From NCBI RefSeq assembly GCF_004751985.1, contig NZ_CP038492.1, forward strand, positions 2,294,001 through 2,358,000: DNA of 64,000 bases, read 5' to 3'. Origin of the DNA: Rhodophyticola sp. CCM32. Lineage in GTDB: Bacteria > Pseudomonadota > Alphaproteobacteria > Rhodobacterales > Rhodobacteraceae. The notes beneath the pieces are model-generated. The model was not told where the DNA came from. It was given only the letters and a program-made list of their open reading frames with translations, and did no database searches. This document shows, in pieces, positions 18,127 through 26,272 of the stretch (the first letter of the stretch is position 1; every line of letters starts with the position of its first letter). A program made the translations under genes and the position numbers.

Positions 18127-19205
18127 AGACGGTATCCCGACCCTGGATCGAACAGCAGAACCTCATTGGGATCCCAGGCGACCCGTTGCATACTGCCGAC
18201 GGGAACAGTTGCCAGTCCGGGGATTTTCAGGCGTATCTGGCTTTCATCCTGCTGGAGCGCGACATAGGTTTCCGACCCGGTGGGCTCGCACATGATCACC
18301 TTGTGTTCGGTTGTGACCGCCCCGTCGCGGTTGAGGTCCAGAAACTCGGGACGTATCGCCAGCATGGCGGGCATACCATCGCGCACGCGCCCGCGAATGC
18401 GGTTGCGGGGAAGCTGGAACTCGACACCGTTCACAACCGTTGAGACCGCGTCGTCCTTGACCGATAGCTTGACCGGAAGCGTATTGATTTCCGGCGTTCC
18501 GATAAACCGCGCCGCAAACAGCGTGTCAGGATCGGAATAAAGCGAGATCGGACTTCCAAGCTGCTCGATCCGGCCTTCGTTCAGCAAGACGATCTTGTCA
18601 GCCAGGGTCATGGCCTCGATCTGGTCATGGGTCACATAGAGGATCGTGGCCTGCAATGTCTGGTGGATGCGCTTGATTTCGGCCCGCATCTCGCCGCGCA
18701 GCTTGGCGTCCAGATTGGACAGGGGTTCGTCAAACAGAAACACTTCCGGATCGCGCACCATCGCGCGCCCGATCGCGACACGCTGGCGCTGACCGCCCGA
18801 AAGCTGGCCCGGTTTGCGGTCGAGAAGATGATCCAGTTTCAGGACTTCGGCGGCCCGGGTCACGCGCTCCGCAATCTCGGCCTTGGGCGTTTTGCGGACT
18901 TTCATGCCAAAGGCAATGTTATCGAAAACACTCATATGCGGGTACAGCGCATAGGACTGGAACACCATGGCGATGCTGCGGTCCTTGGGGTCGCTATAGG
19001 TCACGTCGCGGTCAGCGATCCAGACCTCACCCTCGTGATCTTCTTCAAGGCCGGACACAAGCCGCAGCAATGTAGATTTCCCACAGCCGGATTCGCCCAA
19101 GAGAACCACGAATTCGCCTGGCTCCACCTCAAGTTCGATATCATGCAGCACAGTGATCGCGCCAAAGGATTTGTTCAGGTTTTTGATGCTGACACCACCG
19201 GTCAT
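18123..19205 (-). CDS. Sugar ABC transporter ATP-binding protein (MalK/UgpC type)
   Basis: A 360-residue ATPase energising sugar import. Walker A GESGCGKST is at residues 37-45, signature LSGGQRQRVAIGRAM near 134, Walker B VFLFDEPLSNLDAKLRG near 155, and switch His in YVTHDQIEAM near 188. The C-terminal third (from about 235) is the TOBE/MalK regulatory domain. Its start overlaps the stop of the YesL-like gene (ATGA), and the sulfatase remnant overlaps its own stop, so all are one operon. Confidence 0.93.
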   Translation of the reverse strand: MTGGVSIKNLNKSFGAITVLHDIELEVEPGEFVVLLGESGCGKSTLLRLVSGLEEDHEGEVWIADRDVTYSDPKDRSIAMVFQSYALYPHMSVFDNIAFGMKVRKTPKAEIAERVTRAAEVLKLDHLLDRKPGQLSGGQRQRVAIGRAMVRDPEVFLFDEPLSNLDAKLRGEMRAEIKRIHQTLQATILYVTHDQIEAMTLADKIVLLNEGRIEQLGSPISLYSDPDTLFAARFIGTPEINTLPVKLSVKDDAVSTVVNGVEFQLPRNRIRGRVRDGMPAMLAIRPEFLDLNRDGAVTTEHKVIMCEPTGSETYVALQQDESQIRLKIPGLATVPVGSMQRVAWDPNEVLLFDPGSGYRL

Positions 19206-19813
19206 GATTGAGCCTCCAGGGTCCGAGTAGGTAGCGCGAGGGGCCGGCTAGACGGGTCACGCATGGACCCCAGCAAACCGACCACAATCGCGGCGTGAAT
19301 TGAAAAAAGGCCATACGGCACCAAAAGCGATTGCCATGTGGCCAAAAGGACCAGCACAGGCGCCGCAAGCGTTGCGATTAGAAGGCGCACCGGGCGGCCC
19401 CCGATGATCAGCATCGCATTCGTTGCGGTCTCGCGCAGTGTCGCCCGCGAGAAAGACACCGAGTAAAGCGCTGCAATTGTCCACTCAGTCACCAGCACCA
19501 GCGCAATGACTGCGACCGGTACCGGCACGAACGCGGCCTGGGGCAGTTGAGAGAGCCCCACAGCAAGGATTACCATTGGCACCATCAGTGCATTCGTGCG
19601 CAGGAACTCACAGCGCCACTCGGCAAACATGCCCTTGGCGATCTGACCGAGCGGCATCTCTGGCCGGGCCATCGCCCAATAGCTCGCCGCAATCGCCGGC
19701 GCGAGCCCAAGAACGACGCCCCCCGCCAGCGTCAGGGCGAGCACCATCAGGTTCACCGCACAGTAGCGCCAGATCACATTGCAGGATTTGATGATTGCAT
19801 TCTGTACCATCAA
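19202..19813 (-). CDS. YesL/DUF624-like membrane protein
   Basis: A 203-residue protein with about five hydrophobic segments: residues 15-45, 60-80, 85-110, 130-165 and 165-185. The pattern resembles YesL/DUF624 proteins, which often sit in operons of family 1 sugar ABC importers; the role is unknown. Here it lies between the second permease gene and the ATPase gene, with one base separating it from the permease stop and a 4 bp overlap with the ATPase. The family assignment is from length, topology and context, not from a strict motif. Confidence 0.6.
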   Translation of the reverse strand: MMVQNAIIKSCNVIWRYCAVNLMVLALTLAGGVVLGLAPAIAASYWAMARPEMPLGQIAKGMFAEWRCEFLRTNALMVPMVILAVGLSQLPQAAFVPVPVAVIALVLVTEWTIAALYSVSFSRATLRETATNAMLIIGGRPVRLLIATLAAPVLVLLATWQSLLVPYGLFSIHAAIVVGLLGSMRDPSSRPLALPTRTLEAQS

Positions 19814-19814
19814 T

Positions 19815-20669
19815 CTACCCCTTCACCGCGCCACGCATCACACCGGATACGATTTGACGTTGCAGCAACAGGAAGACGACAATCGACGGTACGATCACCA
19901 TCATGATGCCCGCCATCAGCGCCCCTTCGGACGCCGCAGACATCATGTCCTGGGAGCGGTACAACAGCATCGACACCGTGCTTTGCTCGACCCGCGGAGT
20001 GTACAGATAGGGCAAGACAAAGTCGTTGTAGATGTGAATGGTCCGCAGGATCACGATTGTCGAAATCGCGGGCGTCAGCAGCGGCAGGATGATCTTGAAG
20101 AAGATCGTAAAATAACCTGCCCCCTCAATCCGCGCGCTTTCGTCGATCTCCCTGCTGATCCCATTGATGAACTGCATGAAGATATAGAGTGTGACCACAT
20201 CCGCCCCGGAGTAGAGCAAAATCAGCGACCATTTCGAGCCGACGAGCCCCAGGAAGGACATGACCTGGAATGTTGAAACCTGTGTCGTAATCCCGGGCAC
20301 AGCCATCAACAGAATGAATGTGAACAAGATCGCGCCACGCCCGCGAAAGCGAAAGCGGTCCAGTGCATAGGCCGCCATCGTGCCAATGGTGATTGCAATC
20401 AGCAACGAGAAGACCAGCACGAACAGCGTATTGTAGAACGCCAATCCAACCGGGCGGCCATCCAGATAGGTCACAAAGTTCGCATAATTGAACCAATCGG
20501 CCGGAAGATCCGTTTTCGATCCGCGCAAGGCCTCGATCGGGGTTTTCAGCGATGTGAAGAACGACAGGACCAGTGGTGTGATCACCAGAAACGACGCGAC
20601 CGTCAGGACTGTGTAATGCACCGAATTCCAGAAGATCTTGCGGGGGGTGAGGCGACGCATTTTACGCAT
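19815..20669 (-). CDS. Sugar ABC transporter permease (MalG type)
   Basis: A 284-residue inner-membrane permease with six predicted helices. The EAA loop, which contacts the ATPase, reads EIDESARIEGAGYFTIFFKI near residue 175. The N-terminal helix follows RKIFWNSVHYTVL, and the large first loop carries SLKTPIEALRGSK, typical for the MalG/UgpE half. Its start overlaps the stop of the partner permease by 8 bp. Confidence 0.92.
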   Translation of the reverse strand: MRKMRRLTPRKIFWNSVHYTVLTVASFLVITPLVLSFFTSLKTPIEALRGSKTDLPADWFNYANFVTYLDGRPVGLAFYNTLFVLVFSLLIAITIGTMAAYALDRFRFRGRGAILFTFILLMAVPGITTQVSTFQVMSFLGLVGSKWSLILLYSGADVVTLYIFMQFINGISREIDESARIEGAGYFTIFFKIILPLLTPAISTIVILRTIHIYNDFVLPYLYTPRVEQSTVSMLLYRSQDMMSAASEGALMAGIMMVIVPSIVVFLLLQRQIVSGVMRGAVKG

Positions 20670-21597
20670 CGTTCTTCCCCCGGTTCATGAACAGACGCTG
20701 GATTGTGATGACCACGATTACAATCATGATCAGGACCATCGACATCGCCGAGGCCATGCCCAACCGCCTGAAGTTAAAGGCCTCTTCGATCGCGGCCATG
20801 ATGAACGTCTTGGTTCCGTTGGCCCCGCCGGTAATCAGGAACGGCACTTCGAAAACCTCCAGCGATCCGACCGTCGACAGGATGATCTGCAGGCCCAGGA
20901 TCATCTTGATGCTGGGAAATGTGATGTACCAGAACTGCTGCCACTCCGACGCGCCCTCGATGCGGGCGGCCTCGTATTGGTCGGTCGGCACGGCCTGAAG
21001 CGCGCCGTAGGTGATCAGAAGCTGGAACCCCATGTACCGCCAGACAGAGGCAAAAACGAGCGACCACTTCACAAGGTCGGGGTCCTGTACCCACTGCTGC
21101 TTGAACGCACCCAGACCCAGGACCTCAAACACCGCATCAATACCGCCGCCGATCTGCAGAAAGTCCCGGAAAATGATCGACACCGCGACCGAATTCAGAA
21201 CGAAGGGCAGGAACAGCACCAGTCGGTACATAGATGACCCGGGCATGCCCCTATTGAGGATGACGGCAAAGTAGGTCGCAAGCGCCAGCTGCATGAGCGA
21301 GCCCGCGAAATAGTACAGGGAATTAACCATCGGCAAGAGCAGACCACGGCCTTCAACCAAGAGGCTATGGTAGTTGTCCAGTCCGACAAAGTTACTGTCA
21401 GGCGACAGACCATCCCAATCCGTCATGGAGAAGTAGATCAGTTGCAGAAATGGATAAACACTGAACAGTGTCATCAAAGAAAGCGGGATGACAAGAAAGC
21501 CGATAATGACAAATTTGCGATGTCGTTTGGCTTGCTCACGGCTGGTTACGCTCCGTGATAGATCACCATTAACCGTCTCAGGCGTGGCTGTGACCAT
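20662..21597 (-). CDS. Sugar ABC transporter permease (MalF/UgpA type)
   Basis: A 311-residue partner permease. The EAA loop is DQYEAARIEGASEWQQFWYI near residue 217, and the N-terminal part (KFVIIGFLVIPLSLMTLFSV) is the first helix. Together with the MalG-type subunit it forms the channel for the sugar delivered by the binding protein encoded upstream. A 92 bp gap with two hairpins separates it from the binding-protein gene. Confidence 0.92.
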   Translation of the reverse strand: MVTATPETVNGDLSRSVTSREQAKRHRKFVIIGFLVIPLSLMTLFSVYPFLQLIYFSMTDWDGLSPDSNFVGLDNYHSLLVEGRGLLLPMVNSLYYFAGSLMQLALATYFAVILNRGMPGSSMYRLVLFLPFVLNSVAVSIIFRDFLQIGGGIDAVFEVLGLGAFKQQWVQDPDLVKWSLVFASVWRYMGFQLLITYGALQAVPTDQYEAARIEGASEWQQFWYITFPSIKMILGLQIILSTVGSLEVFEVPFLITGGANGTKTFIMAAIEEAFNFRRLGMASAMSMVLIMIVIVVITIQRLFMNRGKNDA

Positions 21598-21624
21598 CGT
21601 CCTCTCCCCTTATGTGCCAGAACA

Positions 21625-21676
21625 CTCTTCTGCCCTCTCAGAAGAGCGAAGGGCGCGCCGCTTTCACGGCGCGCCC
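21625..21676 (-). promoter_or_regulatory. Two hairpins between binding protein and permease genes
   Basis: CTCTTCTG/CAGAAGAG (21625-21646) and GGGCGCGCCG/CGGCGCGCCC (21651-21676, 6-base loop) form strong stems just after the binding-protein stop codon. Such hairpins in ABC operons usually protect the upstream message and lower permease expression. Confidence 0.6.
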
Positions 21677-21689
21677 GGATGTCTGATCT

Positions 21690-22943
21690 TTACTGGCCGG
21701 TCGCCGCCGCCCAACGCGCGTTCAGATCGGCGATCGCGGCGTCATAGTCATCGGCAAGGATGACATCACGGATGTAGGCTCCGTACTGGAAGTCGAACCG
21801 TGCATCAGCCATCGCCTGCTTGAATTCAGAGCTCGGCGTTTCCTGGAACACCAGGCGGGGTTCGTACCCGTAAAGCTCATTGACGGCCGCAATGTCGTGC
21901 GTCGCTGAAACCGGACCCGGAATGAAGCCGGCGGTTTCGGCAACGTCAGTCGAACTGAACAGGAATTCGATCCAGGCATTCGCCGTATCAGGGTTGTCGG
22001 AGTTGCTCGCAACGCCAAGTGCCCAATCCGGCCCGACCATAACGCTCAGCACACCGCTGTCATCGACGGGGAACGGGAACATGCCCAAATCATCATACGC
22101 ATCTACGCCGATGACATCACCAGCAGCAGCGATCTGCGGAACCGCCCAGTTGCCGAAGAACATCATGGCAGACTCGCCTGCCGCCGTCAGCGTCCGGGAA
22201 TTCGCCCAGTTATCAGCAGTGTAGTCGGGCTCAGTACAACCAGCTTCAAAGAGCTGCCGCAGCAGAGCGATCGACTGGCCAAAAGGCCTGTCGGCGTTAA
22301 ACGGCGCCGGGTCCGACAACATCGTTTCGTAAAAGGCACCATCACCCGTCAGCATGAGCGGGACTTTTTCCCACTGCTGCATCGGCCAACCGGCACCCAT
22401 ATTGATGGACATCGGCGTAATTCCAGCATCCTGAAGCTGGCTACACACCTCCATAAACTCCGTCAGAGTTGTCGGAATTTCCTCGATGCCGGCACGCTCA
22501 AACGACGTTCTGTTGTAGATGATCGCCTCAGCGACAACGCCGTATACATATCCGTAGATGTCCCCATCGACCGTGTAGCGGTCAACGAACTGGTAGTCGT
22601 CCTCAAGGGTCGACCCCACAATCGGCGCGTAGAACTGGTGGTAATCAGCCGGCGGCAGCGAATCGAGAACGTTCAGAACATCCCCATAGTCACCCGTCGC
22701 AATGCGGACGCCCATTTCACGTCGATACTCGCTGACGGGAACAACGTCGACCGACGCGCCCGGGAATGCCTCTGCGAACTCATCCGCCCAACGCTGCCAA
22801 TCCCCCGAATCCACCAGGTTTCCAAAATGCGTGTAGAAGGTGATTTCACCCTGAACCCTATCGGGATCATAGCTTTGCGCGAACGAAGTTGATGACGTCG
22901 CAATGATCGCTGTTGTCATCGCTGCTTTGAACAGACCGTGCAT
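21690..22943 (-). CDS. Sugar ABC transporter substrate-binding protein
   Basis: About 417 residues from ATG 22943, chosen because GGAGGAGGAATCC precedes it; the longer frame to 22958 has no ribosome site. The N-terminus MHGLFKAAMTTAIIATSS with cleavage after SFA is a Sec signal peptide, so the protein is periplasmic. The family 1 solute-binding fold is seen in GEITFYTHFGNLVDSGDW and EAIIYNRTSFERAGI. The substrate is not readable from sequence; uronate or oligosaccharide is an inference from the neighbours. Confidence 0.9.
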   Translation of the reverse strand: MHGLFKAAMTTAIIATSSTSFAQSYDPDRVQGEITFYTHFGNLVDSGDWQRWADEFAEAFPGASVDVVPVSEYRREMGVRIATGDYGDVLNVLDSLPPADYHQFYAPIVGSTLEDDYQFVDRYTVDGDIYGYVYGVVAEAIIYNRTSFERAGIEEIPTTLTEFMEVCSQLQDAGITPMSINMGAGWPMQQWEKVPLMLTGDGAFYETMLSDPAPFNADRPFGQSIALLRQLFEAGCTEPDYTADNWANSRTLTAAGESAMMFFGNWAVPQIAAAGDVIGVDAYDDLGMFPFPVDDSGVLSVMVGPDWALGVASNSDNPDTANAWIEFLFSSTDVAETAGFIPGPVSATHDIAAVNELYGYEPRLVFQETPSSEFKQAMADARFDFQYGAYIRDVILADDYDAAIADLNARWAAATGQ

Positions 22944-22975
22944 GGATTCCTCCTCCAATATCCAACATGACGCAA

Positions 22976-23014
22976 AAGTACATCGTTGTAGTGCGCTACT
23001 ACAACGATGTACTT
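22976..23014. promoter_or_regulatory. Long perfect inverted repeat, candidate LacI operator
   Basis: Arms AAGTACATCGTTGTAGT and ACTACAACGATGTACTT (17 bp each) flank GCGCT. It sits 33 bp upstream of the binding-protein start and 135 bp upstream of the divergent isomerase gene, so one site could control both operons. Confidence 0.65.
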
Positions 23015-23148
23015 CCGTAAAGCAGCAGACTACACGTAGTCCAATATATGGGAATCTTTTGTCAGAAGTTGAGAACGCAAAGCTGACGCCATGTGAGGTC
23101 AGTTGCTATGTTCCGGTGAAATTGCGCGACCCGCCCAAGGAGAAAACC

Positions 23149-23994
23149 ATGCGATACGGCGCACCGATTGAGCGAAAATTTGCTTCGGCAGATGACTGGA
23201 TTCAGTTTGTGAAGAGCAAAGGATACACTGCGGCCTATGCGCCTGTAGACACGTCATCGGACATGGCTACCCGCAAGGAATATCGAGACAGCGCGATCGC
23301 CAATGACATCGTCATCGCGGAAGTCGGGGCCTGGTCGAACCCTCTTGATCCTAATCCTGCCGTCGCAAAGGCGGCATTCGAAAAGTGCTGCGCGTCGCTT
23401 CAACTTGCCGACGATCTGGGCGCGCTGTGCAGCGTCAATATCGCCGGCTCGTGCAATGGTCAGCAATGGGACGGCCCCCACCCCAATAACTTTGATCAGA
23501 ACACATTCGACAGGATCGTGCACATTACCAGAGACATCATCGATACTGTTTCGCCCAAGACGGCAGTCTTCGCCCTTGAGACGATGCCCTGGATTTTCCC
23601 ATCCACACCCGAAGAATATCTGCGATTGGTGAAGGCAATCGACCGCAAGGCCTTTGGTATACATATGGATCCCGTCAACATGATCATCACACCGGCGATT
23701 GCCTATAACACCTCCGGATTTCTGCGAGAGTGCTTCGATCTTCTGGGGCCACAAATCGTAAGCTGCCACGCCAAGGACATCCACCTTCACAACGACCTGA
23801 CGGTTCACCTGTCAGAATGTCCGCCCGGCACTGGCGTTTTGGACTACACAACCTTTATAGACTGCGTGCGCAACGTGAACCCGGAAATCCCGATCATGCT
23901 TGAACATCTGCCATCCGAGCAGGCCTATGACGACGCCTTTGTCTTCCTCCGCAGCCAAGTCTATGAAGCCACAAAAACGCACACCGAAGCATAA
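23149..23994 (+). CDS. Sugar phosphate isomerase/epimerase (xylose-isomerase-like TIM barrel)
   Basis: A 281-residue protein from ATG 23149, selected by the AAGGAG seven bases upstream; the frame is open further but has no start signal there. The AP-endonuclease-2/xylose-isomerase fold is shown by AVFALETMPWIFPSTPEEYL (metal-binding Glu), GIHMDPVNMI (Asp), IVSCHAKDIHLHNDL (His) and IMLEHLPSEQAYDDA (Glu). Members isomerise or epimerise sugars, inositols or keto sugars. The AGE-family gene starts 11 bp downstream, so both form one operon opposite the transporter. Confidence 0.85.
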   Translation: MRYGAPIERKFASADDWIQFVKSKGYTAAYAPVDTSSDMATRKEYRDSAIANDIVIAEVGAWSNPLDPNPAVAKAAFEKCCASLQLADDLGALCSVNIAGSCNGQQWDGPHPNNFDQNTFDRIVHITRDIIDTVSPKTAVFALETMPWIFPSTPEEYLRLVKAIDRKAFGIHMDPVNMIITPAIAYNTSGFLRECFDLLGPQIVSCHAKDIHLHNDLTVHLSECPPGTGVLDYTTFIDCVRNVNPEIPIMLEHLPSEQAYDDAFVFLRSQVYEATKTHTEA

Positions 23995-24005
23995 GAGATC
24001 CGTCC

Positions 24006-25229
24006 ATGAACAACCCGAAATACGACTTCCAATCCGCACAACACATGGCTTGGCTCAAGGGGCTCGCACGCAAACATCTCGATGTCTTCCGTCGCAGCCT
24101 TCGGCCAAGCGGCGGATTTTATACCCTCGACAGGGCTGGCACGCCCCTGGATGAGACCAAGCAGGAAATCCACTATGTGACCAGAATGGTGCATTCCTAT
24201 GCGTTGGGGCATTTGTCCGGGGTGTCGAACTGCGGAGACATGATTGACCAGGGGATGACGTATCTCTGGTCGACATTCCGTGACCATGAACATGGCGGCT
24301 ATTTTTGGTCTGTGGACGGCGCTGAACCATCCGATGGCCGTAAGCTGAACTATGGGCATGTGTTCGTTTTGCTGGCCGCAAGCAGTGCCAAAAAGGCCGG
24401 ACATCCAGATGCGGACCGCATGATTGATGACATCACCGATGTTCTGAACACCCGGTTTTGGGAGTCTGGGCCTGCGCTTTTTGCAGATGAATTCACCCGT
24501 GAATGGTCCGCGTTTTCAACATATCGCGGCATGAACTCCAACATGCACGGAACAGAGGCGCTTTTGAACGCGTATGAGGCCACTGGTGATGCCGCATATC
24601 TAGAGAAAGCGGACCATATCATACGCTTTTTCCTGCGTCAGGTTGCCCCGAAAAACAACCATCGCCTGCCCGAACATTACACGGAAACCTGGGATCCCGA
24701 TTGGGCCTATTCCGAGAACCCCATGTTTCGTCCCGCCGGAACAACGCCAGGTCATTCGTTTGAGATGGCGCGCCTTCTTTTACAATATTGGGACGGCACA
24801 GGGCGCCCGGATGACGGGTCGGTGCAACTGGCCCGTGCCATCACCGATCGCGCCTTTGATGATGCGTGGTGCCCGGACCACGGAGGGATCTACTATACGC
24901 TCACGCCATCCGGCGCACCGCATATCAAAGATCGCTACTGGTGGCCTACAACCGAGGCGATCGGAGTGGTCGCAGCGCTGCTCAAGGTCGAAAACGACGA
25001 TGTGCTGAAAGACTGGTACCATCGGCTTTGGGCATTTTGTGACGCCCACTTTCTGGACCACGCACATGGCGGCTGGCACCCCGAGATCGACGCCGCAGGT
25101 CGCCCAAGCGAGACCCAGTTTGTCGGAAAGCCGGACGTCTACCACGGTCTGCAAGCCGAACTGTTCCCACAAATCCCGACAATTGCGATGACACAGCCCG
25201 ACGTATTCAGCAACCTCCTCGCGGAGTAG
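24006..25229 (+). CDS. N-acylglucosamine 2-epimerase (AGE) family protein
   Basis: A 407-residue protein with the (alpha/alpha)6 barrel of AGE, cellobiose 2-epimerase and aldose-ketose isomerase (YihS-like) enzymes. Diagnostic segments are NYGHVFVLLAASSAKKAG, MNSNMHGTEALLNAYEAT, TPGHSFEMARLLLQYWDG and YWWPTTEAIGVVAALL, holding the two catalytic-type histidines. With the mannonate dehydratase and TIM-barrel genes, a mannose- or uronate-linked isomerisation is plausible. Directly after its stop codon the sequence continues as a phnJ scrap, marking the edge of the sugar block. Confidence 0.87.
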   Translation: MNNPKYDFQSAQHMAWLKGLARKHLDVFRRSLRPSGGFYTLDRAGTPLDETKQEIHYVTRMVHSYALGHLSGVSNCGDMIDQGMTYLWSTFRDHEHGGYFWSVDGAEPSDGRKLNYGHVFVLLAASSAKKAGHPDADRMIDDITDVLNTRFWESGPALFADEFTREWSAFSTYRGMNSNMHGTEALLNAYEATGDAAYLEKADHIIRFFLRQVAPKNNHRLPEHYTETWDPDWAYSENPMFRPAGTTPGHSFEMARLLLQYWDGTGRPDDGSVQLARAITDRAFDDAWCPDHGGIYYTLTPSGAPHIKDRYWWPTTEAIGVVAALLKVENDDVLKDWYHRLWAFCDAHFLDHAHGGWHPEIDAAGRPSETQFVGKPDVYHGLQAELFPQIPTIAMTQPDVFSNLLAE

Positions 25230-25231
25230 CA

Positions 25232-25361
25232 CCTGAAGACACATATCTGGATGAAGTCATCACCGATGACACGGGGCGGGCGCATGTTTGTGTGTTCCGA
25301 CACCGATGATTGCGCGGCGCGGCGGCATGATCAGCCCCCAACAGAATGGAGCGCGATATGA
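25232..25361 (+). pseudogene. phnJ: phnJ 3' scrap (C-P lyase core subunit)
   Basis: Beginning right after the AGE stop, one frame reads TYLDEVITDDTG and, after a one-base shift near 25272-25281, the next reads MFVCSDTDDCAARRHDQ and ends at TGA 25359-25361. This is the conserved C-terminus of PhnJ, the radical-SAM C-P lyase. Everything upstream, including the radical-SAM cysteines, is gone. The TGA overlaps the next ATG as in an intact phnJ-phnK junction. Confidence 0.75.
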
Positions 25362-25578
25362 CCCCGCTTCTGGATGTTCAGTCGCTGAGCAAAAGTTACA
25401 GCAGGCCGACCGGCTGCGCGCACGCGGAAGGGAAAGCCATGGCGAAATCGCACGGCGTCTTGCGCGCCCGACGCCATCATTGCCTGATGGGCTTTCGGTT
25501 TTCGGGATCGACAATTCCGGCACATTTGAACACGCCCTGCGCCGGGCCGGTGCCCTGCTCTACCCCGAGAGGGTATAG
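25358..25578 (+). pseudogene. phnK 5' / phnN 3' fusion scar
   Basis: ATG 25358 reads MTPLLDVQSLSKSYS, the N-terminus of the PhnK ABC-type ATPase. After about 14 codons the sequence changes and a second frame gives ADRLRARGRESHGEIARRLA and LSVFGIDNSGTFEHAL, ending ERV at 25578. That is the C-terminus of PhnN (ribose 1,5-bisphosphate phosphokinase). A deletion with its junction near 25395-25403 removed the rest of phnK, all of phnL and most of phnN. The end overlaps the convergent DUF1045 gene by about 19 bp. Confidence 0.75.
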
Positions 25579-26246
25579 CGATGCAGCAGGTGAAAAGACC
25601 CATCCCCGGCCTCACCCAACAGCGCGAGGCTGTCGATGACAAGCGGCTGGTCGAGATGCGGGGCAAAAAAGGCTGTCAGGCTCTCTTCGACCGGCGCGGC
25701 GATTGCAGGGGCGAGCGGCCCTGTCAGCGTCATGTGAAAGCGGAACTGATCCATCACATAGGGGTAACCCCAATCCGAAAGCAAACGCTCCTGCTGATCG
25801 GTCAGGCCGGATTTGCGACGCCTGGCCAGTTCCGCATCATCAAGCGGTGCCCGAAACCCGTCGAGCCCTTGCACAGTCGCGGCCGCAAGATCGGAGAGCG
25901 CGGCGCAGGATGTGGCCGGGACGAGGGCCAGAAACCGGCCAAGCCGGTGCAGGGCGATATGCGGGATCGTAACGGATGGCTGCGTCGCGCAAAATGCCGC
26001 GACGGCCTCACCAAGCCCGGCCGCAGATTTACCCTCCGCAAGCCGGAAGGGGGGTTTGACGGTCCCGTGAAACCCGTATTTGCGGGCTGTCTGTGTCAAC
26101 CGCTCCACCGTCTCGGGCAGGCCCGGCAGTTGGGGTTGCGCCCGGCGCCGCCCCGCCGCACTGTCCCAGCCGAGCCACGCCGCGCCTGCGTCATAGAACG
26201 CGCCCTGCGGGACCACGTAAATGCCGAACCTTTTGTAGATGCTCAT
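25560..26246 (-). CDS. DUF1045 phosphonate-operon protein (2H phosphoesterase-like)
   Basis: A 228-residue protein of the DUF1045 family found in phn operons. Two 2H-type motifs are visible: HGTVKPPF near residue 59 and HMTLTGPL near 172, so a cyclic phosphodiesterase activity on a phosphoribosyl intermediate is likely from family knowledge. The N-terminus MSIYKRFGIYVVP is typical. Start preceded by CAGGAAGG. It is divergent from phnM with 26 bp between starts. It appears intact although the C-P lyase genes beside it are deleted. Confidence 0.85.
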   Translation of the reverse strand: MSIYKRFGIYVVPQGAFYDAGAAWLGWDSAAGRRRAQPQLPGLPETVERLTQTARKYGFHGTVKPPFRLAEGKSAAGLGEAVAAFCATQPSVTIPHIALHRLGRFLALVPATSCAALSDLAAATVQGLDGFRAPLDDAELARRRKSGLTDQQERLLSDWGYPYVMDQFRFHMTLTGPLAPAIAAPVEESLTAFFAPHLDQPLVIDSLALLGEAGDGSFHLLHRYTLSG

Positions 26247-26272
26247 GCAAACCTTCCTGACCGGGACCGCCT

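Noticed and set aside
13732..25600. tRNA-Glu as an integration site of a classic genomic island
   Set aside because: No integrase gene and no direct repeat of the tRNA 3' end were found downstream, so only proximity supports it.
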